Source: Dermatophagoides farinae (taxonomy: Eukaryota > Arthropoda > Arachnida > Sarcoptiformes > Pyroglyphidae). From it: a DNA stretch of 64,000 bases. The notes beneath the pieces are model-generated. The model searched no databases. It saw only the letters and a list, made by a program, of their open reading frames with translations, and was not told the origin of the DNA. Made by a program: the position numbers and the translations under genes. The stretch spans positions 3,124,001 to 3,188,000 of the forward strand of contig NC_134680.1 of the NCBI RefSeq assembly GCF_024713945.1, in the 5' to 3' direction. Shown in pieces: positions 63,751-64,000 of this stretch (position 1 is the first letter of the stretch; each line of letters begins with the position of its first letter).

Positions 63751-64000
63751 ATGGATGTTACAAATTCATCGAATATGGTATCAGCGTCATTGGAACAACC
63801 TCGTAGAAGTAGTCGATTGCAGAAATTAAAATCACCCTTAAAACGAAAAATAATTCATTTGAAACATATTGATACAAGCGATGATGATGATGATGATGAC
63901 GAAATGAAGTTTGAAAACAATGACTTTTCATCTTTAAATCGAAGCCAATCGTTTGACATGTCCGATATTTCATTCGGTAATCAATCTTTTCAAAGTCAAA
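63751..64000 (+). CDS. 5' end of an unidentified, probably nuclear protein (truncated by window edge)
   Basis: ATG at 63751 opens a frame with no stop through the last base (83 codons visible). It begins MDVTNSSNMVSASLEQP. A basic segment (RRSSRLQKLKSPLKRK) of the kind found in chromatin and mitotic proteins follows, then an acidic run ([11 protein letters not shown]) and an S/N-rich part. A possible donor (CG-GTAATC) occurs at ~63,977. The codon composition looks like the neighbouring genes. The family cannot be named from this fragment. Confidence 0.6.
   Translation, partial: MDVTNSSNMVSASLEQPRRSSRLQKLKSPLKRKIIHLKHIDTSDDDDDDDEMKFENNDFSSLNRSQSFDMSDISFGNQSFQSQ

Noticed and set aside
1-64000. 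CRISPR array, bacterial operon or horizontally acquired prokaryotic genes
   Set aside because: Repeats are simple microsatellites without unique spacers, and all recognised genes are spliced animal families.

Overview
This is AT-rich eukaryotic nuclear DNA. It has spliced genes with mostly 60-80 nt GT-AG introns, long runs of CAA/CAT/GAT trinucleotides that become polyQ, polyN, polyH, polyD and polyS inside proteins, and many (CA)n tracts. The protein families are animal: NELF-A, gamma-tubulin complex protein 2, a SORBS/CAP adaptor, the mitochondrial calcium uniporter, TMEM63 and GILT. The compact introns and biased low-complexity insertions look most like an astigmatan mite (a dust-mite or scab-mite type genome). 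That assignment is inference from style, not from a search.

Layout. Positions 1-15,064 form a gene-poor block of simple repeats. It holds one well-delimited non-autonomous DNA transposon (6,229-7,156, 9-bp target duplication). From 15,065 on, gene density is high. On the + strand come a GILT thiol reductase (15,065-15,801), a TPR/RRM-like/CCCH protein resembling TTC31 (16,514-21,055) and NELF-A (22,083-25,178). The TTC31-like gene carries a 992-bp inverted-repeat transposon in its last intron. NELF-A is followed tail-to-tail by GCP2 on the - strand (25,625-30,078). A new Cys-rich single-pass membrane protein (31,036-32,685, +) shares the upstream gap with GCP2.

The - strand from 53,677 down to 33,146 is filled by one very large SORBS/CAP-like gene with three C-terminal SH3 domains and a sorbin-homology segment. 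Two alternative 5' starts are both phase-compatible with the rest: a PDZ-encoding trio of exons (51,426-53,677) and a separate first exon (47,771-48,761). The right end is a tight + strand cluster: the uniporter MCU (56,609-58,752), a RNF212/Vilya-like meiotic RING protein (59,141-60,088), a TMEM63 channel (60,246-63,546), and the start of another gene that runs off the edge (63,751-64,000).

The genes are unrelated housekeeping and structural functions; I see no operon or defence-type system. The points most worth following are the two transposons with exact target duplications, the PDZ-to-SORBS linkage and the PDZ fold split by a low-complexity insert. Next come the RING domain that lacks its zinc-binding histidine, the out-of-frame strong AUG just ahead of NELF-A, the uniporter with a long insert, and the uncharacterised Cys-rich membrane protein. 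All exon boundaries were read by eye. For every complete model the summed exon lengths are divisible by three, which supports them, but transcripts have not been consulted.
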